Shown: positions 8,506-17,516, counted from the stretch's first letter. The stretch: DNA of 64,000 bases from CAWFSE01 sp963697565 (GCA_963697565.1 CAVOOM010000008.1:372001-436000); one strand, 5' to 3'. The notes: generated by a model from the letters alone, not told the origin. Numbers and translations: made by a program.

Positions 8506-8838
8506 TGGACGACGTGCGCGGCGAGCCCTGCGCCGACCCGGCCCACGGCGACTGCACCGAGGTGCTCGACCAGGTCTATGTCTACCTCGACGGCGAGATC
8601 GACGCCGAGGCGATGACGCAGATCCGCCACCACCTCGACGAGTGCTCGCCCTGCCTGCGGCAGTACGGCCTCGAGCAGGAGGTCAAGGCGCTGATCGCGC
8701 GCGCCTGCGGGTGCGAGCACGCCCCCGACGCGATGCGCGACCGGCTGCTGGCCCGCCTGCACGAGGTGCGGGTCGAGATCACCCGGGTCGAGATCACCCA
8801 GGTCGAGATACACGCGGGTCGAGTACCGCACCGACTGA
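8505..8838 (+). CDS. rsrA: Redox-sensing zinc anti-sigma factor RsrA (frame break)
   Basis: Binds SigR and releases it when its zinc-ligand cysteines form a disulfide. The ZAS core H43-x3-C47-x2-C50 (HHLDECSPC) is intact, with further cysteines at 9, 17, 68 and 70 as in the RsrA family. Near the end, VEITR is repeated in tandem. One extra A near 8810 shifts the frame; without it the protein ends VEITRVEYRTD and stops at 8838, about 110 residues, just before the terminator. As read, the frame would run on into the terminator and past it, which is implausible. Confidence 0.9.
8771..8830 (+). repeat. Tandem 15-base repeat in the rsrA 3' end
   Basis: Units GGTCGAGATCACCCG (8771) and GGTCGAGATCACCCA (8786) are followed by a 16-base unit at 8801 and a degenerate unit at 8817. 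The third unit has GATACAC where the others have GATCAC, which pinpoints the extra base that breaks the rsrA frame. Confidence 0.75.
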
Positions 8839-8853
8839 GCCCGCCCACAGCGA

Positions 8854-8892
8854 AAGGCCCGAGTCCGCAGCGGACTCGGGCCTTCGGTTTGT
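8854..8892. terminator. Bidirectional intrinsic terminator between rsrA and bL37
   Basis: A 14-base-pair stem (8854-8867 with 8871-8884) and a three-base CAG loop are followed by GGTTTGTCT on the plus strand and preceded by a TTTCGCT tail on the minus strand. It sits between two convergent genes and can serve both. Confidence 0.8.
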
Positions 8893-8895
8893 CTC

Positions 8896-8970
8896 TCAGG
8901 CGTTGGGGCGGTTGCCGTGGTTGGCGCCGCTCTTCTTGCGGGTACGGCGCTTGCGGGCGCGCTTGCTCAT
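8896..8970 (-). CDS. Ribosomal protein bL37 (24 residues)
   Basis: A tiny, very basic protein beginning MSKRARKRR and ending ANHGNRPNA. This matches the actinobacterial 50S protein bL37 found in mycobacterial ribosome structures, which has the same length and the same ANHG-RPNA ending. The ATG at 8970 has an AGGAG ribosome site seven bases upstream. It is too short for most gene finders. It converges on rsrA across the shared terminator; location next to the sigH/sigR locus is also seen in mycobacteria. Confidence 0.9.
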   Translation of the reverse strand: MSKRARKRRTRKKSGANHGNRPNA

Positions 8971-9057
8971 GGGGTGCTCCTGGGTGCTGGCGGAGGTGCG
9001 TGACGCGAACGTGTGGGGCGAGTGTCCCACGCCGTGGGGCGAGGCGGAAAACCGAGG

Positions 9058-9747
9058 TCAGCCGCTGAGCTGGCGGTTGAGCGCATCGAGCACCGAGCGG
9101 GCGATGGCGTCGGCCTCATCGCCGCGCACCATCGCGCTGCCGCTGACGACATGCTCGCCGGCGCGGGGGATCATCACCGTGAGCACGCTCACGGCGACCT
9201 CCCGTGAGCCCAGGGGCGCGATCGTGGCGCTCTCGACCTCGGCGGTGGCGCCCAGCAGGTCGTCGAGGGCCTTCAGGGTGGCCTGCGCGACCAGGCGGGG
9301 GCGGTGGCTCGCCGCGCCGGGGCCGGAGACGCGGCCTTCGAAGACCATGCCGCCCGCGGAGAGCGTGACCACGGCCTCGGCGTCGGTGCCGCCGCTGCGC
9401 ACCATGATCGAGGCGATCGCAGGACGGGGCGCGGCGTCGTCCTTCTCGTCGGCGTCGGCGTCTTCGCCGAGGCCGCCGCCGGACAGCGCGCGCAGGTCCA
9501 CGACCGGGGCCTCGTCGGCATCGAGCTGCACGACGCTGACGATGCGGTGGTCGAGGTCGAGGTCGTACTGCGCCAACGCCAGCGACTGGACATCGCGGAC
9601 GATCTGCTTGGCGGGCTTGCCGGGAGCGGCGAGCACGTGGACCTCGGTGGGAGACGCGTCGGGGCCGGTGACCACGCTGGCCGCCCGGATCCCCGGGATG
9701 CGGCGCAGGGCGTCTTCGAGGTCGGGGCGCAGGCGCAGGGCCGTCAT
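9058..9747 (-). CDS. Conserved-looking actinobacterial protein, function unknown
   Basis: A 229-residue soluble protein with no signal peptide. Two ordered parts are visible: residues 1-75 (LEDALRRIPGIRAASVV, then EVHVLAAPGKPAKQIVRDVQ) and residues 110-229 (SIMVRSGGTDAEAVVTLSAG, ending RGDEADAIARSVLDALNRQL), joined by an acidic linker DADADEKDD. The alternating beta-strand and helix pattern suggests two small alpha/beta domains. I do not recognise a named family. The start is ATG 9747; a neighbouring gene of unknown function ends 21 bases upstream and is probably co-transcribed. Confidence 0.75.
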   Translation of the reverse strand: MTALRLRPDLEDALRRIPGIRAASVVTGPDASPTEVHVLAAPGKPAKQIVRDVQSLALAQYDLDLDHRIVSVVQLDADEAPVVDLRALSGGGLGEDADADEKDDAAPRPAIASIMVRSGGTDAEAVVTLSAGGMVFEGRVSGPGAASHRPRLVAQATLKALDDLLGATAEVESATIAPLGSREVAVSVLTVMIPRAGEHVVSGSAMVRGDEADAIARSVLDALNRQLSG

Positions 9748-9768
9748 GGGGTCACAGCCGTCATGGGG

Positions 9769-10218
9769 TCACTCCGAGGATGCGGCGCGGTCGGGGGCGT
9801 CGGGGTCGGCGAGCGGGTTCAGCCCCGCGACCAGCAGCCGGCGAGGCGTGCTCGGCCCGGTGTACGGGGGCGACGGCGGGACGGTGAGCGAGGGGGCCAC
9901 GGCCTCCGGCGGGGCGGGCGGCTGCTCGGCTCGATCCCAGGATCGGGCGGCCTCGTCGGCGTCGCGGGCGCTCGCGGCGGCCGAGCGCTCCATCGCGAGC
10001 AGCGCCGCGGGCAGGGTGGCCTTGGCGTGCTCGACGAGGGCCCGCTGCGCCTCGCGCTGCCACCAGCGCACGACGCGCGCCGTGCGCGGATCGATGCGGC
10101 CGTCGGCCTCGGCTGCGGCGAGCTCGGCGTCGAAGCGCTCGGTGGCCGGGTCGCGCCGCGCATCGAGCAGCCCGCCGACGAGCTCGGCCAATGCCGCTTC
10201 GCGATCCCGCCCGCTCAC
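9769..10218 (-). CDS. Hypothetical protein with proline-rich C-terminus
   Basis: A 149-residue protein, not recognised. The first 90 residues look helical and charged (AALAELVGGLLDARRDPATERF, WWQREAQRALVEHAKATL), followed by a proline-rich, disordered tail containing APSLTVPPSPPYTGPSTPRR. The GTG at 10218 has a strong GGGAGGAG ribosome site six bases upstream. Ending 21 bases before the next gene on the same strand, it probably heads a two-gene operon. No membrane segment or signal peptide is seen. Confidence 0.65.
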   Translation of the reverse strand: MSGRDREAALAELVGGLLDARRDPATERFDAELAAAEADGRIDPRTARVVRWWQREAQRALVEHAKATLPAALLAMERSAAASARDADEAARSWDRAEQPPAPPEAVAPSLTVPPSPPYTGPSTPRRLLVAGLNPLADPDAPDRAASSE

Positions 10219-10734
10219 CTCGGCTCCTCCCGTCGCGCGCCCGATGGCGCTGCGCTGAGGCTAGGCCATTCGGGGGATTGGCGCGGGCCGCCCCGCCGCA
10301 CCCGCGTCGTCCGTCGCCCGATGGGGTGAACGGGCTCGAGCCGCCCGGCCCCGCCGGCCGATCCCAAATCGTCACGCAAAGTATCGGCTCAAACACTTGA
10401 CGCGCACGGCCGCGGGGGCCTTCACTGTCCTACGGTCGGATCGGACAGATCGGACTTCTGTCTCGTGGGTCTCGGGGGACCCGTCCGTGACAGGGGCACC
10501 ATCTGTACCAGGGGGGTCTTCTCGGCCCTCCCGGTGCAGCGACAACTGCACAGGGTGAGGGTGGGATCGGCAGCGTCTGCTGGACAGTATCGAGTGTCTT
10601 GGCAGCACACGTCCCGGGTCGTCGCGGTTGCGGCGGCGCCGAGACATGCACCACATGTGTTCGACCCCAGCGGAGCGGATCATGCACGGGCGAGTCAGCG
10701 GCGCCCGTGACACTAATCCTGGGGTGATGCCCGC
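10219..10734. other. Non-coding stretch of about 515 bases before the HD-GYP genes
   Basis: Open frames here have atypical composition and no ribosome sites, so I see no protein gene. A possible plus-strand promoter is TTGACG (10397-10402), an 18-base spacer and TTCACT (10421-10426). GC content drops locally compared with flanking genes. Several short G- and C-rich inverted segments could form RNA structure, but no known riboswitch or small RNA could be assigned. Confidence 0.5.
10397..10426 (+). promoter_or_regulatory. Possible promoter reading toward the HD-GYP genes
   Basis: TTGACG and TTCACT are separated by 18 bases. The -35 matches five of six consensus bases, the -10 only three. A transcript from here would have a leader of about 300 bases before the small peptide frame at 10735. 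Confidence 0.35.
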
Positions 10735-10800
10735 ATGCAGAAGATCACGGCGGCCGTTGAGAAGTTCCTCTCGACCGGCGCCGGCTGGGCCTGGATCTGA
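10735..10800 (+). CDS. Candidate 21-residue peptide upstream of HD-GYP genes
   Basis: The frame starts ATG with a GGTGA ribosome site seven bases upstream and ends TGA. The peptide begins MQKITAAVEKF and ends GAGWAWI. Ile4, Val8, Phe11 and Leu12 fall on one helical face, so the first 13 residues could form a small amphipathic helix; two tryptophans follow. A six-base-pair hairpin (10805-10819) comes just after the stop. It lies 84 bases before the first HD-GYP gene and could be a leader peptide or a small membrane-associated protein. No family was recognised. Confidence 0.4.
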   Translation: MQKITAAVEKFLSTGAGWAWI

Positions 10801-10884
10801 CCTAACCGGCGCTGCCGGTCCCACCCTCCCCCTGGGCTCCCTCAGCACACCTCAACGTGCGCTTCCCCAGCGTGGAGGGTGATC

Positions 10885-12266
10885 GTGCGGGATTACCCGC
10901 TGCCGGCCCGCCTCTACATCGAGGTGGTGCTGCTCGCCGCCGCCATCGCGGTGGCGCTGTCGGTGTTCTCGGTCACCGCGTGGGGTCCCACCGCGCTGCT
11001 GCTGGCGCTGATGGTCGTGCTCGAGCGCACCCGGTTCGACCTGGTCGCCCAAGGCGACGTCGCGGCCAGCGTGGGCACCGTGATGACCCTGCCGGTGGCC
11101 ACCGCCGCGTACATCATCGACGGGCCGGCGGCCGCCACCCTGGTCGGGGCCAGCGCCCTGGCCGTGGCCGGACGCACCGGCTGGGTCAAGCGGGTGTTCA
11201 ACGCCGCGCAGTTCGCGCTGGCGGCCGGGGTCGCCGGCCTGGTCTACGTCTGGCTCGGCGGGCCGACCCACGCGCTGACCAACTCTGACTTCCCGGGCGT
11301 CCTGGTGCCGATCCTGGCGGCCAACCTCGCCTACTGCCTCGATCAACGCCGTGCTGCTGACCGGCGTGCTCTGGTTCGCCCAGGGGGCCCCGCCGCTCGT
11401 CGTGCTGCGCGGCACGATCCTGCAGTCCGCGCCGTCGTACCTGGGCTACGGCCTGTTCGGGCTGATGATCGCCGTGCTGTGGGTCGGGGTCGGAATCGGC
11501 CCGCTGTCGGCCGTCCTCGTCATGCTGCCGCTCTTCGTGGCCCGCTGGGCGATCGCGCAGTACGCCCTCGAGCGCTCGGCGTACGAGGCGACGATCCGCA
11601 CCTTGGTGCGCGCCGTGGAGACCAAGGACCACTACACCCGGGGCCACTCGGAGCGGGTGTCGCACGCGTCAGTGATGATCGCCAAGGTCCTCGGCATGGG
11701 CGACGACCGGCTGCACGCTCTGCGCTACGCGGGGATCCTGCACGACGTCGGCAAGCTCGGGGTGCCCACCAAGATCCTGCAGAAGACCGGGCGGCTGACC
11801 GACGCCGAGTTCCAGGCGATCGCCCTGCACCCGGTGCGCGGGCCGCGAGATGGTCGAGGGCATCGAGTTCCTGGGCGAGGCCTTCGAGGGGATCCTGCAC
11901 CACCACGAGCGACTCGACGGCCGCGGCTACCCGATGGGCCTGGCCGGCGAGGAGATCCCCGAGTTCGCCCGGGTGATCGCGGTGGCCGACGCCTTCGACT
12001 CGATGACCTCGACGCGGTCCTACCGCGGCGCGCGGACGGTCCAGGAGGCCGTCGACGAGCTGATCGCCAACCGGGGCACCCAGTTCGATCCGCGGATGGT
12101 CGACGCGATGATCGCCGCGCTTGAGCGCGAGCCGTGGCAGCACCGCCCGGCCGAGCAGCTCACCCCCGAGGACGGCGAGTTCTTCCCGGTGGAGGTCGAC
12201 CACGACGACCCGGCGTTCCAGCCGGTCGTGCTCGGCGAGCGCCGGTCGCCAAGGCCGCCGCGATGA
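10885..12266 (+). CDS. Membrane HD-GYP phosphodiesterase-like protein (frame breaks)
   Basis: Likely hydrolyses cyclic di-GMP or a related signal. About 200 N-terminal residues hold six to eight membrane helices, followed by an HD-GYP domain with ILHDVGKLGVP, HHERLDGRGYP and VADAFDSMTS, all catalytic signatures present. Two frame breaks, near 11340 and 11845, split it; repaired length is about 459 residues. GTG 10885 is favoured over GTG 10879 because GGAGG then lies at six bases. The stop overlaps the start of the next HD gene (ATGA), so they are co-translated. Substrate preference cannot be read from sequence. Confidence 0.85.
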
Positions 12267-13567
12267 GCCCGCAGCGCACCAGCGCGCGCGCCCCGCAGCG
12301 CCAACGCGTCATCGACGAGGTCCGGGGCACCGGCCTCATCGTCGTGGCGGCCCTGCTGCTGCTGGTCTTCGCCGTGGTGCAGACCGCGCTGTATGGCTTC
12401 CCCGAGGGCCAGGTCGGCATCGCGATCGCCTTCTGCGGCTTGATCGCGATCGGCGAGATGGTGCGGATCAGCCTGCCCGGCGACCGCGAGGCCGCCCCGC
12501 TCGGCGCGGCGGGCGCCCTGGCGTACGCGCTGCTGGGACCGGTCGGCGAGGTCAACACCTCGCACGACGTCTGGCAGGTGATCACCGTCGCCGGCGTGGG
12601 CACGTTCATCGGGGCCCTGCCGCACGTCGCGGCCGGCCGTGCCCCCCGGTCAGACCAGATCGCGCGGCGCATCCTGGTCACCGCCTTCGCGGCGGCGATG
12701 TTCCGCCCGCTCTACGTGCTCGGCGGCTTCGCCGACGACAGCCGCTGGGACGACGCCGTCGAGTTGGTGCTCATCGCCGCGCTCGCCGTCCTGGTCGACG
12801 CGGTGCTCGCAGCCTTGGTGCGCGCCGACCGCGAGCGGGCGCCCTTCACCCGGGCGCTGGCCGACGAGATCCGCGCCGGGCTGGGACTCAGCTCGGCGGT
12901 GGCCGCGACCGGCGTGCTCATCGCCCTGGCGGCCTCGACGATGGGGCTGTGGGCCATCCCGGTCTTCTGCCTGCCGCTGCTGCTGGTGCAGTTCTCGTTC
13001 CGGCGCTACGCCGCGATCCGGGAGACCTACCTGCAGACCATCCGCTCGCTGTCGCGGGTGACCGAGGTGGGCGGCTACACCGAGACCGGCCACGTCGGCC
13101 GGGTCGCCAACCTGTCCCGAAGCGTCGGCCTCGAGCTCGGCCTGTCCGACTCAGACCTGCGCGACCTGGAGTACGCCGCCCTCATGCACGACCTCGGGCA
13201 GCTGTCCCTGCTGGAGCCGATCCCCGGCGGCGCGACGGTCTTCGCCGACGTCGCCGACCAGCACCGCATCGCCGACGGCGGGGCCGAGGTGATCCGCCAG
13301 ACCGGCGTGCTCGACCAGGTGGCCACGATCGTGGAGCGGCAAGCCGACCCGTACCGCCGCCCGCACGAGCAGGTCGACCGGTCGCTGCCGATGGCGAGCC
13401 GGATCATCAAGGCCGCCAACGCCTACGACGACCTGGTGGGCGGCTCGCTTGAGTCCGACCGGCGGCTGGAGGCCCTGGAGCGGCTCCGCCTCGGCATGGC
13501 GTACGACTTCGACCCGCGGGTCGTCGAGACCCTCGCGCGCGTCGTGGGGCGCGGCGCGCGGGTGTAG
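12263..13567 (+). CDS. Membrane HD-domain protein with degenerate GYP motif
   Basis: A 434-residue partner of the upstream HD-GYP protein, with a similar plan: about eight N-terminal membrane helices, then an HD-type domain with LEYAALMHDLGQLSLL. The HHE...GYP signature is absent; at that place it reads VERQADPYRRP. The metal HD pair remains, so it may be a degenerate or altered-specificity phosphohydrolase that acts as sensor or regulator of its neighbour. Residues MASRIIKAANAYDDLV match the next conserved HD-GYP block. The ATG at 12263 overlaps the previous stop. Confidence 0.85.
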   Translation: MSPQRTSARAPQRQRVIDEVRGTGLIVVAALLLLVFAVVQTALYGFPEGQVGIAIAFCGLIAIGEMVRISLPGDREAAPLGAAGALAYALLGPVGEVNTSHDVWQVITVAGVGTFIGALPHVAAGRAPRSDQIARRILVTAFAAAMFRPLYVLGGFADDSRWDDAVELVLIAALAVLVDAVLAALVRADRERAPFTRALADEIRAGLGLSSAVAATGVLIALAASTMGLWAIPVFCLPLLLVQFSFRRYAAIRETYLQTIRSLSRVTEVGGYTETGHVGRVANLSRSVGLELGLSDSDLRDLEYAALMHDLGQLSLLEPIPGGATVFADVADQHRIADGGAEVIRQTGVLDQVATIVERQADPYRRPHEQVDRSLPMASRIIKAANAYDDLVGGSLESDRRLEALERLRLGMAYDFDPRVVETLARVVGRGARV

Positions 13568-13575
13568 CCGCCCCG

Positions 13576-13581
13576 TAGGGT
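13576..13581 (+). promoter_or_regulatory. -10 box of accC
   Basis: TAGGGT sits seven bases before the GTG at 13589, as expected for a leaderless transcript. Confidence 0.4.
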
Positions 13582-13588
13582 CGGAGGC

Positions 13589-14944
<1,356 letters not shown>

Positions 14945-15012
14945 CCCCCGCCTCGCTAGGCTGCCGACGACCGCGCCGCGCCAGGGGGCCCGGCCGACCG
15001 AGGGAGCCGCAG

Positions 15013-15228
15013 GTGGCCGAGGAACTCCGCGCCGAGATGGTCGCCAACGTGTGGAAGGTCGTGGCCGCCGTCGGCGATCAGGTCTTCGCCGGTGACACCG
15101 TGGTGATCCTGGAGTCGATGAAGATGGAGATCCCGGTCGTCGCCGAGACGGGCGGCACGGTCCTGTCCATCGACGTGGCTGAGGGCGATGTCGTCCAGGA
15201 GGGCGACCCGATCGCCGTGCTCGGCTGA
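15013..15228 (+). CDS. 71-residue biotinyl carrier protein (TB7.3 type)
   Basis: A minimal biotin-carboxyl-carrier domain. Lys37 in ILESMKMEIPV is the biotinylation site, and the barrel ends with VVQEGDPIAVLG. At exactly 71 residues it matches mycobacterial TB7.3 (Rv3221c), which also sits near sigH and pdtaS. The GTG at 15013 has GGGAG six bases upstream. Preceded by a biotin carboxylase gene, it probably carries that enzyme's carboxybiotin. Its physiological acceptor is not known from this locus. Confidence 0.93.
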   Translation: MAEELRAEMVANVWKVVAAVGDQVFAGDTVVILESMKMEIPVVAETGGTVLSIDVAEGDVVQEGDPIAVLG

Positions 15229-15276
15229 TCCAGATCACGGCTCAAGCAACCCCCGGTGCGCGCCGATGACACCCTC

Positions 15277-16362
15277 GTGAGCGCTGAGCCGACCATCGCC
15301 CCGTTCTTGCGGGCGTTGCTGGATGCAGGCGGGTCCGACCTTCACTGCAAGGTGGGCTCGCCTCCTCGCGTGCGCATCGACGGCCGGCTGCGCAAGCTGC
15401 AGAGCGCGGCCCTGACCCCGGACGACACCGAGGTCATGGTCTCCGAGGTGCTCCGCCCCGACCTGGTCGAGCAGTTCAACCGGACGAACGAGGCCGACTT
15501 CGCGTACTCCCTGCCCGGCGTCGGCCGGTTCCGGGTCAACGCCTTCCGGTCGCGCGGCTCGTGCGGCCTGGTCATGCGCCGCGTCAGCGTGGGCGCCATC
15601 CCGCTGGAGGACCTCGGCCTGCCGCCGGTGATCTCGGCGCTGTCGATGGAGCCGCGCGGGCTCGTGCTCGTGACCGGCCCCACCGGCTCGGGCAAGACCA
15701 CGACGCTGGCCGGGATGATCGACCACGTCAACGAGAACCGCGAGGTCCACGTCGTCACGATCGAGGACCCGATCGAGATCCTGCACTTCGACAAGCTCGC
15801 GATGATCAACCAGCGCGAGGTCCGGGTGGACACCGAGGACTTCAACACCGCGCTGCGCGCGGCGATGCGCCAGGACCCCGACGTGATCCTGGTCGGCGAG
15901 ATGCGCGACATGGAGACCGTCAAGGCGGCGCTGGCCGCCTCGGAGACCGGCCACTTCGTGATGTCGACGCTGCACACGACCGACGCGACCGAGACGATCA
16001 ACCGCGTGATCGACTTCTTCCCGCCGCACGAGCAGAAGCAGGTCCGGCTCTCCCTCGCCGGCGCGCTGCGCGGGATCATCTGCCAGCGTCTCGTCCCCCG
16101 GGCCGACGGCTACGGCCGCTGCGTGGCGATGGAGGTCTGCATCAACACCGGCCGCATCGCCGACGCGATCATCGACCCCGAGAAGACCTCCTCGATCCAC
16201 CAGATGATCTCCGAGGGCGGCTTCTACGGAATGCAGACCTTCGACCACCACCTCGTCGCGCTGCTGCGCGACGGCGTGATCTCGCTGGAATCTGCGATGG
16301 CCGCCTCGACGAGCCCGCACGACCTCACCGTCGAGCTCCGCCGGCTCGGCCTCGTCGCCTGA
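15277..16362 (+). CDS. PilT-type twitching/retraction ATPase
   Basis: Hexameric AAA-like ATPase of the PilT/VirB11 family, powering pilus retraction. Walker A GPTGSGKTTT is near residue 131, the Asp box DPIEI, Walker B with DPDVILVGEMRD near 201, and the His box GHFVMSTLHT follow. The PilT-specific AIRNLIRE-like region is replaced by SIHQMISEGGFYGMQTFDHHL, which fits PilT. I chose GTG 15277, which gives the family-typical start before LLDAGGSDLHCKVG; GTG 15256 is an alternative. No other pilus genes are in the window. Confidence 0.87.
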   Translation: MSAEPTIAPFLRALLDAGGSDLHCKVGSPPRVRIDGRLRKLQSAALTPDDTEVMVSEVLRPDLVEQFNRTNEADFAYSLPGVGRFRVNAFRSRGSCGLVMRRVSVGAIPLEDLGLPPVISALSMEPRGLVLVTGPTGSGKTTTLAGMIDHVNENREVHVVTIEDPIEILHFDKLAMINQREVRVDTEDFNTALRAAMRQDPDVILVGEMRDMETVKAALAASETGHFVMSTLHTTDATETINRVIDFFPPHEQKQVRLSLAGALRGIICQRLVPRADGYGRCVAMEVCINTGRIADAIIDPEKTSSIHQMISEGGFYGMQTFDHHLVALLRDGVISLESAMAASTSPHDLTVELRRLGLVA

Positions 16363-16369
16363 CCTCTCC

Positions 16370-16591
16370 TCAGGCCTGCGGGGAGCCCTCCGCCAGCACG
16401 CCGTGCTCGGAGCAGCGGGCCGTCCAGCCGCGGGGCAGCACCTGCACGACCATCCGGCGCCGGCAGCGGGCGCAGTAGCGCGGCGGCTCAAGCTCGGCGA
16501 GGGCCCGGCAGGGCTCGTGGCCGCCGGCCCCCTCCGGCTCGCCGCAGCGTCCGCAGTACGGGTCGCAGGGCGGTCCAGCCAGTTCGCTCAC
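16370..16591 (-). CDS. bsaP: Biotin synthase auxiliary protein BsaP
   Basis: A 73-residue cysteine-rich protein. Conserved pattern: CDPYCGRCGEP, then RYCARCRRRM, then VQVLPRGWTARCSEHG. This matches the actinobacterial biotin synthase auxiliary protein, which is required for BioB activity in mycobacteria, apparently through an iron-sulfur cluster. In many actinobacteria it lies next to bioB; here bioB is about 3.5 kb away on the same strand. Starts GTG 16591. A generic zinc-ribbon protein is the alternative, but the PRGWTARCSEHG ending is specific. Confidence 0.82.
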   Translation of the reverse strand: MSELAGPPCDPYCGRCGEPEGAGGHEPCRALAELEPPRYCARCRRRMVVQVLPRGWTARCSEHGVLAEGSPQA

Positions 16592-16598
16592 GGGGCCC

Positions 16599-16604
16599 TA
16601 ACCT
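16599..16604 (+). promoter_or_regulatory. -10 box of the thioesterase gene
   Basis: TAACCT lies seven bases before the ATG at 16612, giving a leaderless layout. Confidence 0.45.
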
Positions 16605-16611
16605 AGTCGGC

Positions 16612-17001
16612 ATGTCGATCATCCCGGGCCTGGTGGCCCTGCACGAGCACACCGTCGCCGACGCCGACACGGCCATCGCGCTCGGCTCGGGCGACGTGCC
16701 CGTGCTCGCGACGCCGCGCATCGTCGCGTGGGCCGAAGCCGCCTGCGTGGCCGCTCTGGCCGACTCCGCGACCGACGCCGAGACCACGACCGTCGGCACC
16801 TCGGTGCACCTCGACCACGTGGGCGCCTGCGGGGTCGGCTCGGCGGTGCGGGTGCGCGCCGAGCTCACCGCCAATGAGGGCCGGGTGCTGCATTTCGCGG
16901 TGGCTGTGGACGACGCGTCCGGCCGGGTGCTGGCCAAGGGCGAGCTCACCCGGGCGATCGTCTACCGCGGCCGGTTCCTCGGAGGCTTGGCGAGCGCTTA
17001 G
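16612..17001 (+). CDS. Thioesterase-superfamily (FlK-like hotdog) protein
   Basis: A 129-residue hotdog-fold protein. The segment VLATPRIVAWAEAACVAAL corresponds to the central helix of fluoroacetyl-CoA thioesterase FlK relatives, and TVGTSVHLDHVGA to the active-site strand with Thr and His. It probably hydrolyses an acyl-CoA, substrate unknown. It stands alone, divergent from bsaP with 20 bases between starts and convergent with the following acetyltransferase. Start ATG 16612. Confidence 0.8.
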   Translation: MSIIPGLVALHEHTVADADTAIALGSGDVPVLATPRIVAWAEAACVAALADSATDAETTTVGTSVHLDHVGACGVGSAVRVRAELTANEGRVLHFAVAVDDASGRVLAKGELTRAIVYRGRFLGGLASA

Positions 17002-17009
17002 GCCCTCGA

Positions 17010-17516
17010 TCAGCCGATCGGCAGGGTGTAGACCTCGAGGCGCACGCCGGGGACCGGGGTCCAGTCGCGGTCGGGCGCGCGGGTGAAGCCCAGCCGGCGG
17101 TAGAGCCGGTGCGCGCGCGTGTTGTAGTCGACCACCGAGATCGCCACCGTGTGGGCGCCGTCGGCGCGGCCCTGCTCGACGCACGCGGCCACCAGCGTCT
17201 CGGCGACCCCGCCCGGCCCGCCGCCCATGGCCGCGGGGGCCACCGCGAGCATCCGGAACTCCGACTCGCCCGGTCGGGCCACCTCGGACCACTCGGTGCC
17301 GTACGGGGTCACGCACGCCGTGCCTACCACCGCGCCGTCCCGCTCGGCGACCAGGATGCGGGCGCCCGAGGCCGCCCGGTCGGCCACCCGGCGCAGCGAC
17401 TCCTGGTACTCGCCGTCGGGGTCGAGCGCCTCGGCGACGACGTACGACTCCACGATGAGCTCGCCGAGCGCGGCGTACTCGTCAGCGCGGGCCGGCCGCA
17501 CGCGCAGGTCAGACAC
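17010..17516 (-). CDS. GNAT-family N-acetyltransferase
   Basis: A 168-residue acetyltransferase using acetyl-CoA. The fold is seen in RPARADEYAALGELIVES at the start, FRMLAVAPAAMGGGPGG at the cofactor-binding motif, and YNTRAHRLYRRLGF near the end. Substrate is unknown. The cofactor loop is slightly unusual (MGGGPGGVAE instead of R/Q-x-x-G-x-G/A). The start overlaps the end of the upstream IlvG-like gene by eight bases, so the two are likely co-transcribed. Confidence 0.85.
   Translation of the reverse strand: MSDLRVRPARADEYAALGELIVESYVVAEALDPDGEYQESLRRVADRAASGARILVAERDGAVVGTACVTPYGTEWSEVARPGESEFRMLAVAPAAMGGGPGGVAETLVAACVEQGRADGAHTVAISVVDYNTRAHRLYRRLGFTRAPDRDWTPVPGVRLEVYTLPIG

Noticed and set aside
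10360..10400. ACGCAAAG followed by CGGCTCAAAC resembles a fragment of the c-di-GMP-I (GEMM) riboswitch core.
   Set aside because: The preceding GCAAACC element and the required paired stems are absent, and it lies about 330 bases before the nearest frame. Likely chance.
10500..10560. Run of six G (six C on the other strand) suggesting an actinobacterial 6C RNA.
   Set aside because: Only one such run is present; the family needs two C-rich hairpin loops.
10640..10700. TTCGACC segment resembling a tRNA T-loop.
   Set aside because: Neither a T-stem nor the other tRNA arms can be paired around it.
10465..10710. Open frame of 81 codons on the plus strand in the non-coding stretch.
   Set aside because: No ribosome site, mixed composition without third-position GC bias, and no recognisable motif.
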